A stretch of 64,000 bases of DNA from Protea cynaroides. Lineage: Eukaryota > Streptophyta > Magnoliopsida > Proteales > Proteaceae. The stretch's first letter is position 1. Each line of letters begins with the position of its first letter. The stretch lies in contig CM053269.1 of assembly GCA_028583415.1 (NCBI GenBank), positions 44,499,388 to 44,563,387 of the forward strand, written 5' to 3'. Positions 59,864-64,000 of the stretch are shown piece by piece. Under the pieces are notes generated by a model. It did no database searches, was not told where the DNA came from, and saw only the letters and a program-made list of their open reading frames with translations. The translations under genes and the position numbers were made by a program.

Positions 59864-62219
59864 ACTGCTGTTACTACTACTATTATTTTCCTTCTGTGGG
59901 AAAAACACTATGCTGTTGTTCTTCTTGTTCCAAGCTAGAGCGTGTTCCAGCTTGAGGGGGAGTGTTGCAGATTGTATGATTTTGGTTGTGCTGTCTAGTA
60001 TCACCTAGGTCTATCTAGGTGTCACCTAGCTTAGTGCTAACCAACTGCCCAAGCTGGCTGCCTTTAGTATTTGGGATCAAGTTAAATTCTTAACTTAGTC
60101 CTCCTTATCTTTAATTCATTATATGTAATTGAGAGAATAGTATTATTGTCTAACTAGGATTTACTGTTTATCTAGGATTCCTTGTCATGTTGACATGTGG
60201 AATTCTTACCTCTAATATAACTAGGACTCTTTATCTTGTGGAGTCTTAGATCTATCACTTTATCCTTTTTATTTTGTCTATAAATAATGATTGCTAAGAG
60301 GAGAGGAATACACATCGATTCTCTCCCTCTTCTCTTATTTTCTATTTTGTTACAAACTAACAACTCCCATGAGTGCTTCACCTCTTTCCTAAATAAATAC
60401 AACTACTTATTTAAAATATAGTGTCAAAGCAGAAAACAAAATCTAATTACATTTTCTGAAAAAATCCATCGCAAAATGTACCTGACCAATAAATCATCGT
60501 AAAGTTTTCAAATACATATCATAATCACAAGATCTTGGTGTTGTTAGATAGGTAACTCAATAAACTTTTAAAATGATGCCAATATTACACAAAACAGATA
60601 AGGTTTGACCATTAAAAAAAATAATAAAAAATTTAAGCCCTAAGAAAAGTAACAGAAATAACCAATGTAGTATAATACTCCCAAACACCAAAAACAAAAG
60701 CAAGTTAATTTGTAGTAATAAATCAAACCATAGGGTCTCTCCCCTTTTCTCCAAAGCATGTAAAGCTCACAATAAAAGAAAAAAAAAATGCACATGAACT
60801 CATACTTAATGCTCTATATGTTACCAGGTAAAAATAATGTAACAGGAAGATTTTCTAGTAGCCTACATGTGACCAAATGTCTGGTCATGTGATGCCCAAG
60901 TAAAATTGATTGGAAAAGGTAGACATGACAACCAAAAGGAAAGGAGGGGGGGGGGGGGGGTAAGTAAGAGTAAGGGCGTAATGACTAAGGGAAAGTTGAA
61001 GAAATGTGGAAAGACAATGATCAACGTGTTGGGAAACAAAAACAATACGACACAAAGAACAGCAGCTAGCCTCTTATCAGATGAAGTTCCCCCTGAAAAG
61101 CTGAAGTATTGACACCTGAAAGCAAAACCCGTCTATTCCGCGGTTTGAAAGTTTGAATTCTTTTGTTTGCTGCGGTGCAAGGAAAACGCCACTCCGGCAG
61201 CCACTAGCCATTGAATTGAAACCTAAGGTCATGCAATTCTTCAAGAAACAAAAAGAAAAGAAAAGAAGCCTGGGCATTTAAATCATAGACTGAAGTTACA
61301 GTTTGCATATATGTTCTTCAGTTATACAGATAAACAATAGTCCCTGGCGAAATTTCCAATCCATGAGAATAGATCAGAGTCCCCGGGTGTAACCATTACA
61401 GTCCACGATAAACTCTGGAACTTGATCTCCTTTTGGTTGTACTTAAGGTCTTAGAAATATTGCTTTTTCCTTCTAAACCCAATCCTCTTAAACTCCAGAC
61501 TAAAATTAACTTCAATTCGGAGAATTATTATTTATTGTGAGGATGATTTTCCAAGGAAACAGTTTCCCGAGTTCCCAATCATTAGCCTAATAAAAAATTC
61601 CAAAACTCCAAACTCCATGAACAGATGAAAAGAAAGTTCCACACAGAAAGTGCTAAAAGTTATAAGATGCGGATGTGATATCTCAGCTTTCCCGAGTACA
61701 TTTGGGATCAAGAGAGGCTGGTAGATGCTTCAAAAGTTCCTCATTGTAGTTTACAGAAAAAGCCAGAGATTTACTAAAGCTTTTTTACTAATCGATAGCT
61801 CTTTATTTTCCTATCAGCCCAGATATAATTTGGAACAAAATAAATAAATTAAAATAACAAGTTGGTAAATCAAAACCAAAATGGAAAAAATATTCCAATA
61901 AATTCTTCTCTCGCTTTATCAAATGGTTAATTCGTACTACCCATTGCAAAATATCTGATAAATAATGACAAAAAAAAAAAAAAAAATTCAAAGAGAGAGA
62001 GAGAGAGGACCGTGATGGGCGTAAATATAAGCATTCTTCCATGAGTAGATGTGATCCCCTGGTTTGAGGTTGCCTCTGTCGATCCTGTCCAGATTTATAC
62101 AGAATTAGACGGGAAAAGGGTTAATCGATTAAACCGCCTTAACATAGTAAAAATTTATTCAAGATCTCCATATTAGAAATGAAAAAAACAAACCCCTACC
62201 TGTTAGAGAGCAGTCCCAT
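48659..62219 (-). CDS. LRAT/NC-domain protein (LEAD-SENSITIVE 1-like)
   Basis: Three exons: 62219-62200 (MGLLSN), 62084-62011 (RIDRGNLKPGDHIYSWKNAY and then IYAHHG) and 49305-48659. They total 741 nt, 246 aa, close to the family's usual length of about 250. Junction phases fit. The LRAT domain carries the His box HHGIYVGDDKVIHF and the catalytic-Cys box NNCEDFAIYCKTG, as in the NlpC/P60-related acyltransferase fold. The C-terminal part (GGPLAAVLSTPLRFVTTNVY and onward) is hydrophobic and Gly/Ala-rich and probably membrane-associated. Plant members include LEAD-SENSITIVE 1; their enzymatic substrate is poorly known. Intron 2 is 12,705 bp and filled by LTR and LINE insertions. Its donor G|GTCCTC is weak and is followed at once by a (CT)n microsatellite, so splicing efficiency is uncertain. 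The coding frame is intact. Confidence 0.9.
50460..51890 (+). pseudogene. LINE ORF1-like relic (DUF4283 plus CCHC region), 5' part
   Basis: 50883-51236 reads a DUF4283-type domain (EEDKKCILEKGLFHVGGRPI; SVPLWISYRVFPLLLWVEEA; LGKPLYADEGMTYMERLAVV), followed after a frame change by a CCHC-like piece (CMLCLVFGHTEAVC). This is the N-terminal protein of plant L1-type LINEs. Stops and frameshifts are present. It breaks at the gypsy element and resumes at 56820. Confidence 0.7.
51891..53582 (+). repeat. 5' LTR of the gypsy element
   Basis: 1,692 bp, alignable along its full length with 55114-56819, with scattered substitutions and small indels. Confidence 0.9.
53586..53597 (+). other. Primer binding site of the gypsy element
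   Basis: TGGTATCAGAGC, three bases after the 5' LTR and complementary to initiator tRNA-Met. Confidence 0.85.
53744..55070 (+). pseudogene. gypsy gag joined to integrase by internal deletion
   Basis: 53744-54090 reads gag (RVIESFRKFCPPPFKGTTGP; LVAESWLREMEKIF; SLMLQDDE). Near 54090 it passes directly into integrase: IWVVVDRLTKSARF, VSIVSDRDPKFTSRF, TAFHPQTDGQSE, the catalytic-Glu region SLIEFAYNNSY and APYEALYGRKSRSPVYW. The GPY-like end VGPFKILKRNGPVAYQIALP and a frame-shifted chromodomain-like end (VLRNRTISLVKVLWGNHSIQ) follow. Several stops (54044, 54168, 54258, 54446) show it is dead. The missing middle is protease, RT, RNase H and the start of integrase. Confidence 0.85.
55114..56819 (+). 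repeat. 3' LTR of the gypsy element
   Basis: 1,706 bp and same ends as the 5' LTR. A purine-rich stretch (55645-55760) is slightly longer here. Confidence 0.9.
56820..57400 (+). pseudogene. LINE relic, 3' part after the gypsy insertion
   Basis: The flank continues the LINE strand with short broken frames and ends near TTTTGAGTTTTAATAAAC, similar in style to the 3' end of the retroposon at 35439 but without a clear poly-A tail. No RT or endonuclease motifs are seen, so most of ORF2 is missing. Confidence 0.45.
58574..58964 (+). repeat. 5' LTR of the short LTR element
   Basis: Contains CTAGGTGTCACCTAG and a TATA-like CTCTATAAATAG at about 58866-58877 that could start transcription. Confidence 0.75.
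59590..59712. repeat. 28-bp tandem repeat inside the short LTR element
   Basis: The unit TTGCACATGACGTGGACTCT followed by ACTATCAG is repeated about three and a half times, then decays into TTGCACATGATGCAAC variants. Confidence 0.8.
59810..59890. repeat. (TAC/TGC)n trinucleotide microsatellite
   Basis: Runs of TAC and TGC triplets; the poly-Leu, poly-Tyr and poly-Ser frames they produce are not genes. Confidence 0.85.
59963..60354 (+). repeat. 3' LTR of the short LTR element
   Basis: Homologous to 58574-58964. It has an extra partial copy of the CTAG..CACCTAG word near 59996-60020 and a matching CTATAAATAATG. Confidence 0.75.
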
Positions 62220-64000
62220 CTCTCTGCAACTCGATTATATCCAAGGAGGGAAGAAACACTAAATTCCTTCACCAACAAGAAAAAGGAAAAGGAAAAGGAA
62301 AAAAGGAAACAGTTTTCGGTGCCCGAATAAAAAAATGTTTAAAAAATATAACTGAAGTTAACTGCCTTAAACGAAAGGATTGGATGAGATTATTAATCAA
62401 AACAACACAAACAGATTCATTTGATTCCAAACTGACGGATACTTTTCTTCAACGGGAAGAATTCTTAAATTAACAGTTAGACTCTCTTTTGGGTGTTTTT
62501 ATAATATAAATATTTATTTTAGACTCTCTTTTGGGTGTTTTTATAATATAAATATTTACTTTAGATTCTGTTTCAATATAATTTATATTTATGTTTATGA
62601 GTAATTTATAACGAATTATTTAAAAAATAAATTAAAAATCATATATAATAATCATTTAATATCTCTAGACATAAAGAAATAAAATCTTCTAATTTATTTG
62701 TAGATTTTAGGTTATATCTTACTAAAAAAATATTTTAGATTATATCAATTTATTTTAAATATAAATAAATATAATAAATCATACCAAACAACTACATGTG
62801 TCATTATATATTATATAATTAATTTTATAATATATATCAAAGAAATCTTTAAATAATTTGATTTTTTTTTGATAAATTGAAATCTTTATTTATTTATTTT
62901 TTTGTGTGGATATTTTGATACTTTTCCTTTTTTTTTCATTGTTGTGGGCCTGAGGCTGTGAGGCAAGGTTTGGGGCTTGCTTAATTATTAAAGCAGAGAA
63001 ATTTATAATCCTGGCAAAGGCTCTATTATTTTTTTAAGAAATCTCAAATTTTCCTCTTTGTAGCCATCGTGGCTTAAGATTTCCTTATTTGTAGCATTGG
63101 TTTTAGAAAAAAAATTTCCTGCAAACAGCTGCCCGGTTCTATGTGCACCGATATAGAATTCGCCTCTTCTTCAACAGATTCACAAATCCCCTCATAGATT
63201 TTAAATATCATCTAAAATACCCTTTTAATTGAGGTGAGATTCCATATCATTACAAATTGAACTGGGCAGCAGGAATTTTTGTACGAAAATTTTATCCATA
63301 TTCCTTTGCTTTTACCTGTGGAAGGCAATTCTGACCATTGAATGTCCAAAGCACAAACCACAGCTACTTGACTAAGAGCATCCGCTACCATTGAGAATTT
63401 TTTGAAACCATATTTGACAAATGGTCTAGACCTAGATTTTATCATAGCAATTTCTTTTTTAGCAAGGTGGGCCCACTTCAATGATGGTCCAGAGAGGATT
63501 GGATGCCCACTGGGAGGAAGAGAGGGATTGGATGCCCACTAGGAGGAGATGAGGGAAGGGATGGAGAAAGTGGCATGATGGGGGTTAATATAATTGCACA
63601 TTCGACCTCTCTGGACTTGCACTAAGCACTAAACAGAGTGACTGGTAACCACCACTATACTACATGCACTTTCCTCGGTTTTGGCAGAGCTTTTCTGTAG
63701 AACTACCATGAGAGAATGTCTCTTCATGGTCCTACACAGCTCTGATCACACCAGACCACCATCAGTTCTGGCTTGGCTAACTCTAATAGAAAAAAAATTC
63801 TCTCCTGTCACTCAATCTGCTAGTCATCCATCGGAAGGACTGCGATGCATATTTGACTCTCATTCCCCAAATTTGGCTGAAAATTTGATGTGCTAACCTG
63901 AGTAAATAAGAAGGTAGAGGTTTCATAATCCCTATTTAAATAGGGATAACCTTACATAGTCTAGAGACTCTAAACATAATATATGCCATGTGGCAGATTG
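62220..64000. other. Upstream region of the LRAT gene and window end
   Basis: 62460-62560 is a 48-bp tandem duplication (AGACTCTCTTTTGGGTGTTT unit). 62570-62900 is very AT-rich. 63490-63560 holds a tandem GGATTGGATGCCCACT repeat. The minus-strand 89-codon frame at 63212-63481 has weak resemblance to a LINE RNase H end but is not assigned. Confidence 0.4.

Larger units (their letters stand above)
58574..60354 (+). mobile_element. Short non-autonomous LTR element (TRIM/LARD-like)
   Basis: Direct repeats of about 391 bp (58574-58964 and 59963-60354) begin TGGTTGAAGATTG / TGTTGCAGATTG and both end TTTTGTTACA. A polypurine tract TTGAGGGGGAG directly precedes the second. The 998-bp interior has no pol; its start reads a gag-leader-like frame rich in Ala/Ser (about 59010-59110). 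The site after the first LTR (TGGTTTTATGCC) is only a weak primer match. No clean 5-bp target duplication was found (attac versus aacta). Confidence 0.75.
49306..62010. other. Intron 2 of the LRAT gene (12,705 bp)
   Basis: It contains a LINE relic (50460-57400) split by a gypsy element (51891-56819) and a short LTR element (58574-60354). 49306-50459, 57401-58573 and 60355-62010 show no gene, only AT-rich DNA, poly-purine and poly-G tracts (e.g. 60945-60961), and short unrecognised frames. Confidence 0.75.

Noticed and set aside
59673..60008. Poly-Leu, poly-Tyr and poly-Ser proteins
   Set aside because: They are translations of the (TAC/TGC)n microsatellite in the short LTR element.
63212..63481. 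Possible RNase H-like end of a LINE (VADALSQVAVVCALD)
   Set aside because: Resemblance to the ADxLAK-type motif is weak and no other LINE domain lies next to it.
1..64000. CRISPR array, operon or phage-type system
   Set aside because: Everything recognisable is eukaryotic nuclear plant DNA; the regular repeats present are microsatellites and transposon-internal tandem repeats.

Overview
The window is nuclear DNA of a flowering plant. The signs are AT-rich non-coding sequence, GT-AG introns of 0.1 to 12.7 kb, plant-type genes (a bZIP factor, an NSA2 ribosome-biogenesis factor, a plant LRAT/NC-domain protein and a SAUR relic), SINE tails carrying the angiosperm 'Angio-domain', and a dense layering of plant transposon families. 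I cannot name the species. Nothing in the window is prokaryotic or organellar.

Layout. 1-213: edge of a broken hAT-type transposase. 1962-12194: a Ty1/copia retrotransposon on the minus strand with both LTRs and a perfect 5-bp target duplication (gtaga). It is split by a 5.66-kb hAT element (4851-10511), which is itself split by a smaller hAT-like element (6090-6931). 13034-13112: a possible orphan 3' terminal exon. 15.6-16.9 kb: two SINE tails, one interrupted by a MITE. 16261-21419: a four-exon bZIP gene (minus). 26073-27786 and about 28170-29541: two Mutator-like elements with long inverted ends; the second encloses a SAUR pseudogene. 30238-31438: a Tourist-like MITE followed by two near-perfect foldback MITEs whose target sites are one base apart.

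33465-46393: the nine-exon NSA2 gene (plus, 260 aa). Its intron 3 holds a copia fragment interrupted by a non-LTR retroposon, and its intron 6 is 9 kb. 48659-62219: a three-exon LRAT-domain gene (minus, 246 aa). Its 12.7-kb intron 2 holds a LINE relic interrupted by a Ty3/gypsy chromovirus deletion derivative (51891-56819), and a short non-autonomous LTR element (58574-60354).

The three intact genes belong to unrelated pathways (transcription, 60S ribosome assembly, probable membrane-associated acyltransferase or thiol hydrolase) and do not form a functional cluster. NSA2 and the LRAT gene converge, with 2.3 kb between stop codons. The main interest is genome architecture: nested insertions with readable target duplications, a gene relic inside Mutator-type ends, twin adjacent foldbacks, and strongly conserved genes keeping correct splice frames across TE-swollen introns. 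All calls come from reading the sequence; no database search was run.
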